DNA of 64,000 nt, taken from Methanopyrus sp. SNP6. Its GTDB lineage: Archaea > JAADCQ01 > Methanopyri > Methanopyrales > Methanopyraceae. The notes below the pieces were generated by a model that made no database searches, had not been told where the DNA came from, and worked only from the letters and a program-made list of their open reading frames with translations. Where the stretch lies: assembly GCF_002201895.1 (NCBI RefSeq), contig NZ_CP019436.1:385456-449455 (forward strand). Direction: 5' to 3'. Positions 23,597 through 31,962 of this stretch are shown here, one piece after another. Within the stretch, counting starts at the first letter, position 1. Every line of letters begins with the position of its first letter. A program made the position numbers and the translations under genes.

Positions 23597-24324
23597 TCGG
23601 ACGGCTGGTCGAGCGGTACCTTAGACACGTCACCAAAAAGCGGCTAACCCGCAGACCCACCACGGCGCTTATCTACACTTGCCTCCTCGGGATGAAAGCC
23701 CTGGCCCGAGCGTTTTCCGGGGAGACTATTTCGTCTATTTCCCCAGAACCACTTTGGACTGTTGAATCCGTATCCCTGGTGCGGATTGGAGACTATCCGA
23801 GAAACGTCCTCTGTTCCGAACTGATCTCGTTCCTCGTCCGCGAGTTCGAAGGGGAAGAGAAAGTCGAAGACGTGCTGCCGGAGGTGGAAGTCGAAGCAGA
23901 ATTCCTGGCCCGTGTGGAACGTTTCAACGACCTCCTGTACGAAGACATCGAGCTCCCGTTCGAAATCGAAGGCACCGGTAAAGGGGAACCGGACCTCGAC
24001 CTGCGTTTGATCGAAGTCCTCCTGGCACTCGACGAAATCCCGCGATCCGAGCGGGGGCGATACGCGAAGCCGTTCATACTCGTCTGTTTCGAGACTCTCT
24101 CGGATTACCTCGATGTGCTGGGACTCCGGTGGTCGGACGTCGACACAGTGCGCCGCAAGGTGAGGATTAAAGGACGAGTTCATCGTATTTCGCGGGCGCT
24201 CGCCTATGAGCTCCGTAGGATTCCACGCGAAGGTGAGTTGGTGTTCCCGGTAAGCTCCGTGGACGTGATGCGATGGGAGCGGACCGTGTCGAAGGAGGTA
24301 GGACGTAGGTTCAGGTTCCTGTGA
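23593..24324 (+). CDS. Truncated tyrosine-recombinase-like protein
   Basis: 243 aa. The C-terminal third, 'YLDVLGLRWSDVDTVRRKVRIKGRVHRISRALAYELRRI' region (key block GLRWSDVD) and 'ELVFPVSSVDVMRWERTVSKEV', matches the N-terminal half of the XerA/integrase catalytic domain. The box I arginine expected before GLRWSDVD is replaced by an acidic stretch (SDYLD). The HxxR and Tyr part is absent because the protein ends at 'RRFRFL'. It should therefore be catalytically dead. It is translationally coupled to aspartokinase (4-bp overlap) and overlaps hel308 tail to tail by 14 bp. The stable operon position argues for retention or domestication, but decay cannot be excluded. Confidence 0.6.
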   Translation: MIGRLVERYLRHVTKKRLTRRPTTALIYTCLLGMKALARAFSGETISSISPEPLWTVESVSLVRIGDYPRNVLCSELISFLVREFEGEEKVEDVLPEVEVEAEFLARVERFNDLLYEDIELPFEIEGTGKGEPDLDLRLIEVLLALDEIPRSERGRYAKPFILVCFETLSDYLDVLGLRWSDVDTVRRKVRIKGRVHRISRALAYELRRIPREGELVFPVSSVDVMRWERTVSKEVGRRFRFL

Positions 24325-26446
24325 GTCGTCTGGCGTTCTTCAGGATCTTCCGGGCTAGTCGTTCCCCTATCCCTTTCACCCTCATCAGTTCCGTGACAGT
24401 CGCTTCCGCAAGATCCCGGACGGAGTGATAACCAGCACGGTACAACCTCATCGCCAGCGTCCTACCGACGCCTTCCACCTCGGTCAGTTCAAGGGCTTCT
24501 TTCGGAACTCCGTACTCCAGCCTACGACTTAGGAGCGGAGAACGCCATGTGATCCCCGCGGCGTTGGCCAACCTGGACATACCCCAAGCGATCCACGCGG
24601 CGTCATCCTTGGCTCTATACAGGTCACCCGGATACAAGCCGTACTTCCGCAGAATACTCCTGTCCGGAGACCCCGATACCCAATCACTTAACGCTTCCGC
24701 CCAGGCCAACCTACGCTCGAGTTCCCAGTCATCGTAGCCGAACTCCTCGACGGCTAGTTCCAGGACCTCGTCCGCCTCCACCGAGGGCGACCCTCCCATG
24801 AACTCGTCCAGCGTGCTCATATCGCGTGATTTCGGGGAGATAGGGGCCGGTTGGAAGTCCGGGCAGAGCGTGATGGACGGTAACACCACGTCCTCCTCGG
24901 TTCCCACTTCCTCCATGCATCGTAGGAGGAACTTGGCGGAGTCGGGCGTCAGGTAGCTTTGCGACACGGCGTGACCCACTCTCGTCGCCGTGAGTTCACC
25001 CTCCATCTCCTCCAAGAATTCCCAATCTACCAGCATCTTCAGTGAGGATAACACTGCGTCTTCAGGGCGGATGTTCACCGAAGATGCGAACGTGTTCAGC
25101 GCCACCTGCATTACATCCGCGATCTGACGACAGAACCCCGCCGCCACGAGACCCAAGAGGAAACGCCGCAACTGAGGTCCGCTCGCCCATATCCTACTTC
25201 GGATGGGATCTGCATCGGAGTGCACGTACTCCTCAGCTAACTCCTTCAAGTTCGGGGTGGTGAGAACGAACACGAGACCTATATCATCGTAGCCCGGTCT
25301 ACCCGCCCTGCCAGCCATCTGTTTGAACTCGTTCTTCGTGGGCTTGATCTCGTTCCCCAATCGAATCCCGAAGTCTTTGATTATCACGTACCTAGCCGGC
25401 AGGTTCACACCCGCCGCGAGCGTCGGCGTCGATACCACGACCTTCAGAAGACCTTCCCGGAACGCGTCCTCCACCAGAGCGCGTTGCTCGGCGGTGAGTC
25501 CTGCGTGGTGGAAAGCGACTCCACGCATCACGGAATAAGTCAAGATTTCGGTCTCCTCACCCTCTCCCAGCTCACTAACACGCTCCGCGAGTGTCCGAAG
25601 TTCCTTTTTCTCATCATCTGACAGTAGTCCAGACACCATCCGAGATAGGTTCTTGGCTTCCGTCATCGTGCGCCTCCGGGAGTACAAAAACACTAACGCT
25701 TGTCCACCTTCTCTGAGGCACTTTCGGATTAGATCCCGAACCTTAGCGTCTTTCTCCGACGTGGAGGGGACTTCCACGATCACGTGCTCGAGTTTGACAG
25801 GTCTCCAATCGCTGATCACGGGAGTAGCGTCGAGCCAGTCCGCCAGCTCCTCGGCGTTACCCACCGTGGCTGAGAGGGCGAGCAGCGAGACCTCTTTCCG
25901 GAAGGTTCTGACGAGGGATATCAGCGCCTCGTACGTGGCACCCCGGTTCCGATCCCCGACTATGTGAACCTCGTCTAGGACCAGCAGGTCCACATCTTCC
26001 ACTAAGCTCGGTCGTGAGCGCAGGCTGGCGTCGAGTTTCTCAGCCGTCGTCACCGTGATTCCGGGCCGCAACTCTCGGATGGGACGTCTAATGTCACCTG
26101 TTGAGATTTCAACGGTTGATTCTACCCCCTTCTCCCGGCAGAACTCGATGACATCCTTGAGTTCCTCGTATTTCTCCCTCGCTAGAGCCCGGAAGGGCAC
26201 GACGTAGACTACTCTGGCCTCCCCATGGGATTCGATGATCTCGTGTAACGCGCGCATCTCCGCGAGGAGTGTCTTACCGCTAGCCGTTGGGGAGGCGATC
26301 AGGAGGTTCTTATCGTCGAACAGACCCTTCTCAACGGCCTCGCGCTGAGGAGGGAAGAGCTCTCGGATCCCCTTGCTATCGAGGTACTCCCGCACGTGCT
26401 CGGGTAGTTTCAACTTCGAACACCCTCGTCGGACCGGCGTGTACAT
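24311..26446 (-). CDS. hel308: Hel308 (Ski2-like) DNA helicase
   Basis: 711 aa. Q-motif and Walker A 'LFPPQREAVEKG...ASPTASGKT' (residues ~30-59), Walker B 'VLDEVHIVGD', motif III 'LLALSATVGNAEELADWL', motif IV-VI ('VFLYSRRRT', 'VAFHHAGLTAEQR', 'VVSTPTLAAGVNLPAR', 'QMAGRAGRPGYD') and a C-terminal helix-hairpin-helix ('VEGVGRTLAMRLYRAGY', 'VKGIGERLARKIL') define the archaeal Hel308 helicase. It remodels stalled replication forks in the 3'-5' direction. Length is standard. It is divergent from the gamma-CA-like gene. Confidence 0.95.
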   Translation of the reverse strand: MYTPVRRGCSKLKLPEHVREYLDSKGIRELFPPQREAVEKGLFDDKNLLIASPTASGKTLLAEMRALHEIIESHGEARVVYVVPFRALAREKYEELKDVIEFCREKGVESTVEISTGDIRRPIRELRPGITVTTAEKLDASLRSRPSLVEDVDLLVLDEVHIVGDRNRGATYEALISLVRTFRKEVSLLALSATVGNAEELADWLDATPVISDWRPVKLEHVIVEVPSTSEKDAKVRDLIRKCLREGGQALVFLYSRRRTMTEAKNLSRMVSGLLSDDEKKELRTLAERVSELGEGEETEILTYSVMRGVAFHHAGLTAEQRALVEDAFREGLLKVVVSTPTLAAGVNLPARYVIIKDFGIRLGNEIKPTKNEFKQMAGRAGRPGYDDIGLVFVLTTPNLKELAEEYVHSDADPIRSRIWASGPQLRRFLLGLVAAGFCRQIADVMQVALNTFASSVNIRPEDAVLSSLKMLVDWEFLEEMEGELTATRVGHAVSQSYLTPDSAKFLLRCMEEVGTEEDVVLPSITLCPDFQPAPISPKSRDMSTLDEFMGGSPSVEADEVLELAVEEFGYDDWELERRLAWAEALSDWVSGSPDRSILRKYGLYPGDLYRAKDDAAWIAWGMSRLANAAGITWRSPLLSRRLEYGVPKEALELTEVEGVGRTLAMRLYRAGYHSVRDLAEATVTELMRVKGIGERLARKILKNARRLTGT

Positions 26447-26483
26447 TAGGGCGGTCGGCGGCTCGCACCGGGGCTTTCGACCG

Positions 26484-26981
26484 TTGAGGAAGTTGAAGAT
26501 AGAGGGACGCGCTTACATCCATCCCACAGCCACTGTCCTAGGTGAAGTCGAGTTGGGCCGGGACGCCAGTCTGTGGCCGGGCGCCGTGGTACGAGGTGAC
26601 TTGGAGCCCGTGAGGATCGGCCGTAAATCTAATGTCCAGGACAACGCGGTGATCCATACTTCTAAAGGGTATCCGGTAGAGATCGGAGACAGGGTCAGCG
26701 TGGGTCACGGAGCGGTCGTCCACGGTGCGACGATCGAACGAGATTGCCTCATCGGGATGAACGCCACAGTGATGAACGGAGCAGTAATTCGGAGAGGATC
26801 GATCATTGGAGCCGGAGCTGTAGTGACGGAAGGTACCGAGGTGGGTCCTTACGAAGTTTGGGTAGGAGTCCCCGCCAAGCGGATCGGAACGACCGATGAA
26901 AAACGCGTCGAAGAGATCCGCGAGAACGCCAGACGCTACTTGGAACTAGCCCGTGAGGAGCTTCCCGAGTGGCGGAAGTAA
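26484..26981 (+). CDS. Gamma-carbonic-anhydrase-like hexapeptide protein
   Basis: About 165 aa from TTG 26484; the frame is open further upstream, but that part overlaps hel308 and looks non-native. Left-handed beta-helix hexapeptide repeats run through most of the protein ('IHPTATVLGEVELG', 'SLWPGAVVRGD', 'IGDRVSVGHGAVVHGATI', 'IGMNATVMNGAVI'). Metal-ligand histidines are in 'NAVIHTSKG', 'VGHGAVVHG'. These match the YrdA/PaaY/gamma-CA family, which binds Zn or Fe as a trimer. Carbonic anhydrase activity would suit a CO2-reducing methanogen, but many family members have no proven activity. Confidence 0.85.
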   Translation: MRKLKIEGRAYIHPTATVLGEVELGRDASLWPGAVVRGDLEPVRIGRKSNVQDNAVIHTSKGYPVEIGDRVSVGHGAVVHGATIERDCLIGMNATVMNGAVIRRGSIIGAGAVVTEGTEVGPYEVWVGVPAKRIGTTDEKRVEEIRENARRYLELAREELPEWRK

Positions 26982-26988
26982 CCACTAC

Positions 26989-27996
26989 CTAGCGCCTAAT
27001 CGCGAGGAACGCGGCACCGACCGCCGGCGCGACCTCGGAACCTTTCCCGAATATCTCGTCGAACTGTTCCACCTCGACACCGATCCTCTTGCAGGCCATC
27101 TCGATCAGGAAATCACCCGCACCGGCCGCCACTACGGTGTCCAGCCCGTGCTCTCGAAGTTTGAGTTCGATGTGCTTCAGTAGCCGTCCGAGCAGCGCTC
27201 GAACCGCGGCCTTCGCTAGATCAATCACACCATCCCAACCAAGTTCCTCCGGATCAGAGCACACCGTTCTGGCGAGCCTGCGGGCACACTCCTCCGGTGA
27301 TTTTCCACGACCGTCCGGCGTCTCAGGTGTGTAATCATCAGGGTCGATTTCACCGAGTAATAGTAGCGCGTCCGCCACGATCGAGAAGTATTCGTACGAG
27401 GTCGGTACCGGCTCGCCGCCGATCTCGACTTCTCGGAGCAGAAAAGGTATCGGTGTTCTCAGCGCCCCCAAGTACGCCAATTCTCCGTTCTTCATCCTTT
27501 CCAAATCGGTACGTCCCTCGGCCGATATCTCACCGCGGATGATGGGGATTAGATCCAGTGTGGTAGATCCAAGATCCACCAGGAGATAGGAACCGGGCCG
27601 GACGTGAGCTAAGACCTCGGCCGTCGCCCTCCAGTTGGCCGACGCGACTTCACGCCAACGTCTGAGGGCATCTTCCGGGGGCACCGTCGAACCATCGGAA
27701 GTCACCACGTAAACCGGGGCGTGACATGCCGAGGTGACGGTGCTGACGATGTACTCGACCCCTTCCCGTCTCGTGTTGAAAGCATCGGCCAACTCACCCG
27801 TCATAGTTAAACCGACGACATCCGGCTTGAACTTATGAACAATCCTCTTGATAGTTTTCTTTAGTCGTTTTTTCTTTTTCCACATTGGAAGATATACCCT
27901 ATCAGTTCCTAATACCATCACTTTACCATCTTCATCACAACGAACTAGAGCAGCATCGGTGTGTGCTCCGCCCACATCTAACCCCAACGCTTTCAC
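26989..27996 (-). CDS. mfnF: Methanofuran biosynthesis protein MfnF (APMF-Glu synthase), ASKHA family
   Basis: 335 aa from GTG 27996, which has GGGGGT 6 bases upstream and directly follows the mfnD stop. N-terminal 'ALGLDVGGAHTDAALV', central 'LLVDLGSTTLDLIPII' and C-terminal 'VVAAGAGDFLIEMACKRIG' are ASKHA/hydantoinase-like phosphate and adenosine motifs. The family joins gamma-glutamyltyramine to the furan methylamine diphosphate in methanofuran assembly. The adjacent mfnD supports the assignment strongly. An earlier start would add ~27 unusual Cys/Arg-rich residues and is unlikely. Confidence 0.88.
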   Translation of the reverse strand: MKALGLDVGGAHTDAALVRCDEDGKVMVLGTDRVYLPMWKKKKRLKKTIKRIVHKFKPDVVGLTMTGELADAFNTRREGVEYIVSTVTSACHAPVYVVTSDGSTVPPEDALRRWREVASANWRATAEVLAHVRPGSYLLVDLGSTTLDLIPIIRGEISAEGRTDLERMKNGELAYLGALRTPIPFLLREVEIGGEPVPTSYEYFSIVADALLLLGEIDPDDYTPETPDGRGKSPEECARRLARTVCSDPEELGWDGVIDLAKAAVRALLGRLLKHIELKLREHGLDTVVAAGAGDFLIEMACKRIGVEVEQFDEIFGKGSEVAPAVGAAFLAIRR

Positions 27997-28000
27997 GACG

Positions 28001-28924
28001 TTACCCCCGATACACTCGCAACCCATGGAAATTCTCAACGACCTCGAACCTTTCGGGCACCAACGCCTCAGCCCCACGCTTCACGTATACGTACTCACGA
28101 CGGTACCGCAGTACCCTCCCGGTCGGTCCTTCGAGAAGCGATCGAACTACCGCCTCGGGATGTTCCAAGGCCGCGGCGACCGTGGGTGTGGTCGGACGTG
28201 GGTTAACTTCGATCAGGTACGGCTCCTCACCTTTCATCACGAGGTCCACACCGAACAGGCCTAAGAGTCCAGGTATGCGTTCGGCGACTTCCTCCGCGAT
28301 ATCCCTCGCGATGTGGGTTAACTCTCGGTGGTCCGAAGGTGTTCTCCCGCCCAAGTACACCAGCTCCCTACCGGCGAAAGCCACGAACTGGTCGTTAATC
28401 CCTAATACGTCGACAGTCTCTCCGTCCGATACGCACAACAAGCTGTGATGGGAGCCCGGAACCAGTTCCCGGGAGAATTCACCTCGACCTATTCGAACAC
28501 CATCTGAACCTGCGCCGTCTGCGGGCTTAGATACCATCACATCGGCCTCCAGTGCTGGAAGTTGAAAGGATTGAGCATCCCTGAGAACGTCTTCTGTCTT
28601 GCGCTTGTCGGCTGTCACCCTGATGGCCTTAGGGGTAGGTCCTATCACCTCAGTCTCACGGGAATACTCCAAAACCTTGCCCTCCAGCAAGCCATCGGAC
28701 TCGGGGGCTATAACCAGCGCCAGATCGGCACACTCCAACGCCTTTGTCTCGTCTCGAAGGACCTCATCCGCCCAGCGCACACCGACGGAGTGGTGCGCTA
28801 CGGTCAGTGTTTCATAGCCTGATTTCGCGAACGCCCTTAGGAGTGACTCGAGCATGGCCTGACCTTCGGCTAGAAACTCCTCATCCCCAGTCGCCACCGC
28901 GTACTCGTATATATACACTCGCAT
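28001..28924 (-). CDS. mfnD: Tyramine-L-glutamate ligase MfnD, ATP-grasp
   Basis: 307 aa from ATG 28924 ('MRVYIYEYAVATGDEE', the family N-terminus). ATP-grasp features are 'VMVSKPADGAGSDGV' and the metal-binding end 'LFGVDLVMKGEEPYLIEVNPRPTTP'. The enzyme attaches glutamate to tyramine through a gamma-amide bond in methanofuran biosynthesis. The coupled mfnF gene 4 bp downstream and the nearby ftr support this. It is divergent from the YcaO gene, with starts only 26 bp apart. Confidence 0.88.
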   Translation of the reverse strand: MRVYIYEYAVATGDEEFLAEGQAMLESLLRAFAKSGYETLTVAHHSVGVRWADEVLRDETKALECADLALVIAPESDGLLEGKVLEYSRETEVIGPTPKAIRVTADKRKTEDVLRDAQSFQLPALEADVMVSKPADGAGSDGVRIGRGEFSRELVPGSHHSLLCVSDGETVDVLGINDQFVAFAGRELVYLGGRTPSDHRELTHIARDIAEEVAERIPGLLGLFGVDLVMKGEEPYLIEVNPRPTTPTVAAALEHPEAVVRSLLEGPTGRVLRYRREYVYVKRGAEALVPERFEVVENFHGLRVYRG

Positions 28925-28950
28925 CGCGGCACCACCCGGGGACCTTCCGG

Positions 28951-30084
28951 ATGACGGATATAGTGTACGATGTGGAAGGGTTCCGAGCTTTTCTCCCGGA
29001 AGAAACACTTCGATGGATTCGACACAGGGAGCTTGAGCGTGAGGTGGGTGTGGTGGAGAAATTTTCGGACCGGATCGGACCTGTCCCGGTGGAGATCCGC
29101 CGCAGAAGGTCCCAACACGGCGAGTTCTATCACGCCGGAAAGGGAACTACTCGAACCCAGGCCCGCGTCTCCGCCGTGATGGAGTGCGTGGAACGCGCCG
29201 CCGCGGAACCCCGAGAAGAGCTCATCGAGCGGGACCCGGAAGATGACAAGTGGACACCGGCATGGTACCGGACGGAACCGCGGGAGTGGATCGAGGGCGT
29301 TGATCTGACGACCCACGAACCCATCTACGTACCGGCGAACGAGGTGTTCCACCCCTGGTTAGGTAACACTTTGCCCAGTCATACCAACGGACTTTCGGCC
29401 GGTCGTCTCCGGGAAGAGGCAGTGGTTCAAGGACTGTTAGAGGTCGTGGAGAGGGACTCGTGGAGCATCGTCGAATACTTCAGGATCCATCCACCCGAGT
29501 TGGAAGTACATGGTGAGCTGGAGGAACTTCGCCGATCGTTAGAGTGGGAGGTCGGTCGAGTGGAGCTCAGACTACTACCTTCCCGAGTCGAAGGCGTTTA
29601 CGTGGTAGGAGCCATCACCGAAGCCGAGCGTGTCGAGGAAATGGTGATGGGATTCGGTGCTAGTCCAGACCCGGAGATGGCCGTTCTCCGAGCTTTACTG
29701 GAGGTCGCCCAAGGACTCTCAATGGCCCGTCGTGGCATCGAAAGCCCGGTGAGGAAAGGGCTCGGTGAGTTTTCTGACACGGGGAAGCTGACCCCGGAAC
29801 GTCTCAAGAGGATGAACCGGCACTGGTTCGAGCCAGGAGGGACCGTCGAGATAGATGACTTGGACCGCGTCATCACGACCGGTTCGTTGGAGAAGTTAAC
29901 GGAAGAACTCGTGGAGAGGGTCGCGGAGGCCGGCCTCGGTAGGGTGATCGAGGTGGACTTAACGTTGGATGACTTGAACGTTCCAGTGGTGAGGATGCGA
30001 GTGACCGGCGCCTCGGAGTACGTGATAGATGGAGCGAGGGTGGGGAAGATGCCGGAAAAACCGCCCGGAGTGCCTGTGGGATGA
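28951..30084 (+). CDS. ycaO: YcaO-domain protein (methanogen type)
   Basis: 377 aa from ATG 28951. The frame is open upstream, but that part overlaps mfnD antisense and looks non-native. YcaO motifs visible are 'GKGTTRTQARVSAVMECVERAAAE' (ATP/Mg region, key block SAVMECVER), 'NGLSAGRLREEAVVQGLLEVVERDSW' and a Pro-rich C-terminus 'PEKPPGVPVG'. YcaO enzymes phosphorylate backbone amides with ATP. In methanogens one member, usually with TfuA, installs thioglycine in methyl-coenzyme M reductase, and this is the likely role. No tfuA is present in the window. Confidence 0.9.
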   Translation: MTDIVYDVEGFRAFLPEETLRWIRHRELEREVGVVEKFSDRIGPVPVEIRRRRSQHGEFYHAGKGTTRTQARVSAVMECVERAAAEPREELIERDPEDDKWTPAWYRTEPREWIEGVDLTTHEPIYVPANEVFHPWLGNTLPSHTNGLSAGRLREEAVVQGLLEVVERDSWSIVEYFRIHPPELEVHGELEELRRSLEWEVGRVELRLLPSRVEGVYVVGAITEAERVEEMVMGFGASPDPEMAVLRALLEVAQGLSMARRGIESPVRKGLGEFSDTGKLTPERLKRMNRHWFEPGGTVEIDDLDRVITTGSLEKLTEELVERVAEAGLGRVIEVDLTLDDLNVPVVRMRVTGASEYVIDGARVGKMPEKPPGVPVG

Positions 30085-30147
30085 GGAAAGGAGGCCCTCG
30101 GAGCCCCTGCGATGACGAGTGTCACCCTCGCCGACCTCGAAACGAGC

Positions 30148-31038
30148 TCAGAACAGGTCGTGTAGGTGGATCTCGTACTGTCCGAGCTTACCACCGAAGT
30201 TACCCGCGCTGATTTTCACCACGCCGGGCTGACGACACGCGGCTTCGATGCCGACCCTCATCGCCTCCTTGACGACATCCTCGTTGAGGCCGTTGATCAC
30301 GATCTCGTAGACGCACTCCACGCCCTCGGGCAGCTCGTTGTCCTCCACCGTGGGGCAGTACGCGTCGTTGGTCGACGCGGGTAGGAAGTCGTACTGCTTA
30401 GAGCCGACCTTCGACGCGGACGCGACGATTCCGCCGGGGAACGGCGCGTAGGCTCCTTCAACTCCCTTGATGGCGTCGACTGCCGCCTCCGCCGCCTGAA
30501 GACCCGCCGGCTGACTTTCCGCCATGATGTAGAAGTTACCGCCGGCCACACCGGTGGTGATTCCGAACGAGTCCTCTACGACGAACTCTCCCTCCACGAC
30601 CGGAATTTTCCACACTTTACGGCCGTCCAGCTCGTCCTCCTCTTGGTACCCATCTCCGAAGAAGCTGAGCTTGTATCCGACCCTGTCTTCATCCTCCTTC
30701 TCAGCTTCTGGCATCGCGTCGAACGCGGACGCAGTAGGCGCCGTCATTACGCACTGTCCGATGCGGTCCAAGAGCTGTTCCTTGAGCTCATCCTCGTCGT
30801 TGTGACCGACCATTATAGTGACGCCGGGTCTCCCGTCGGGGGTTTCCTCCGGCGGAACGTAGCCGCGATCGATACCGGCCTCAGCCGGGCACATAATTAC
30901 CGAAGTACCGAATCCTGTAGCCTCCTTAGCGGCGATCATCGCCCACTTGTGTGAAGCGGCGGTGATCAAGACTCGTGCCATCTTCGCTTCGAAGGCCTCG
31001 GCGAAGGTGTCTTCGATCTCCACGCCGTTGATTTCCAC
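30148..31038 (-). CDS. ftr: Formylmethanofuran:tetrahydromethanopterin formyltransferase
   Basis: 296 aa from GTG 31038 with GGGGTG upstream, giving the known Ftr N-terminus 'MEINGVEIEDTFAEAF'. The sequence is strongly acidic, as known for the hyperthermophile enzyme, and contains 'WKIPVVEGEF', 'GNFYIMAESQ', 'GGIVASASKVGSKQY' and C-terminal 'SAGNFGGKLGQYEIHLHDLF'. Ftr transfers the formyl group from formylmethanofuran to H4MPT, the second step of CO2 reduction to methane, as a tetrameric cytosolic enzyme. From memory it is nearly identical to the M. kandleri crystal-structure protein, with a few differences I cannot verify here. It is followed by the YcaO gene tail to tail. Confidence 0.98.
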   Translation of the reverse strand: MEINGVEIEDTFAEAFEAKMARVLITAASHKWAMIAAKEATGFGTSVIMCPAEAGIDRGYVPPEETPDGRPGVTIMVGHNDEDELKEQLLDRIGQCVMTAPTASAFDAMPEAEKEDEDRVGYKLSFFGDGYQEEDELDGRKVWKIPVVEGEFVVEDSFGITTGVAGGNFYIMAESQPAGLQAAEAAVDAIKGVEGAYAPFPGGIVASASKVGSKQYDFLPASTNDAYCPTVEDNELPEGVECVYEIVINGLNEDVVKEAMRVGIEAACRQPGVVKISAGNFGGKLGQYEIHLHDLF

Positions 31039-31089
31039 TCGGAACACCCCGCGTGGACCGCCCGGGTTGACCCTTAAATTAGCAACGAT

Positions 31090-31962
31090 TCACTGGAGGT
31101 GTTCCAGGACGGCTTCCCTCATAACATCCACTGGTGCCTCTTCCCCCGTCCATAGCTCGAACGCCAGCGCCCCCTGATACACCAGCATACCGACACCGCT
31201 CACCGGGACGGCTCCGGCCTTCTCGGCTTCCTCGAGCAGCCGCGTCTTCGGTGGGTTGTACACGAGATCGTTCACGATCAAGTCCTCGCGCATTTGGTCG
31301 GCGGTAACTAGGGGTGGTTCGTTCTCGTTCGGGTACATACCGACCGGCGTGGCGTCAACCAACAGATCGGCGTCCTGAAGCTCCCTCTCGATTTCGTCTC
31401 CGTCCAGCCCTATGGCGCGTGCCTTTACTCCCACTTTCTCCCTCAGCTCCTCCGCGAGCCTCTCTGCCCGGCTTACCGTACGGTTGGCGATGACGATCTC
31501 GTCGGCCCCTTCCGTGGCGAGCTTGAAGGAGACAGCGCGGGCTGCACCTCCCGCACCTAGGATCACGGACTTAGTACCTCTGGGATCGAAGTCTGTCTCT
31601 TCCTGCAGTGCCCGCAGGAACCCCTCGCCGTCGGTGTTGAACCCCTCGATTTTGCCACGTGAGAACCTGACGGTGTTCACGGCCCCGGTCAGTTCGGCGT
31701 CGCGATCTAGCTCGTCGCACAACTCCATGACAGCTTCTTTGTGAGGTATCGTCACGTTAAGGCCGACGATCCCAAGATCGGCGGCACCTCGGACGGCACC
31801 TTCAAGCCTTTCCGGTGGCACGTCGAAGGCTAGATATACGTAGTTCAGCCCGAGCTCCTTGAACGCAGCGTTATGCATAGCTGGAGACATGGAATGCTCG
31901 ACGGGATGTCCGATGAGTCCTACGACGTTGGTTTCAGCGTCGACCGATACGGACACGCTCAC
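31090..31962 (-). CDS. aroE: Shikimate dehydrogenase
   Basis: 290 aa. 'LIGHPVEHSMSPAMHNAAF' (shikimate binding), 'VTIPHKEAVMELCDEL' (catalytic Lys), 'TDGEGFLRAL', NADP motif 'VILGAGGAARAVSF' and 'NRTVSRAERLAEEL' are all present, with 'DATPVGMYP'. It reduces 3-dehydroshikimate to shikimate with NADPH. The GTG at 31962 has GGTGATC 4 bases upstream, a good ribosome site. The start lies 29 bp inside the upstream phosphoesterase gene. aroE leads to aromatic amino acids and, through chorismate, to the UbiC-like gene in the same operon. Confidence 0.95.
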   Translation of the reverse strand: MSVSVSVDAETNVVGLIGHPVEHSMSPAMHNAAFKELGLNYVYLAFDVPPERLEGAVRGAADLGIVGLNVTIPHKEAVMELCDELDRDAELTGAVNTVRFSRGKIEGFNTDGEGFLRALQEETDFDPRGTKSVILGAGGAARAVSFKLATEGADEIVIANRTVSRAERLAEELREKVGVKARAIGLDGDEIERELQDADLLVDATPVGMYPNENEPPLVTADQMREDLIVNDLVYNPPKTRLLEEAEKAGAVPVSGVGMLVYQGALAFELWTGEEAPVDVMREAVLEHLQ

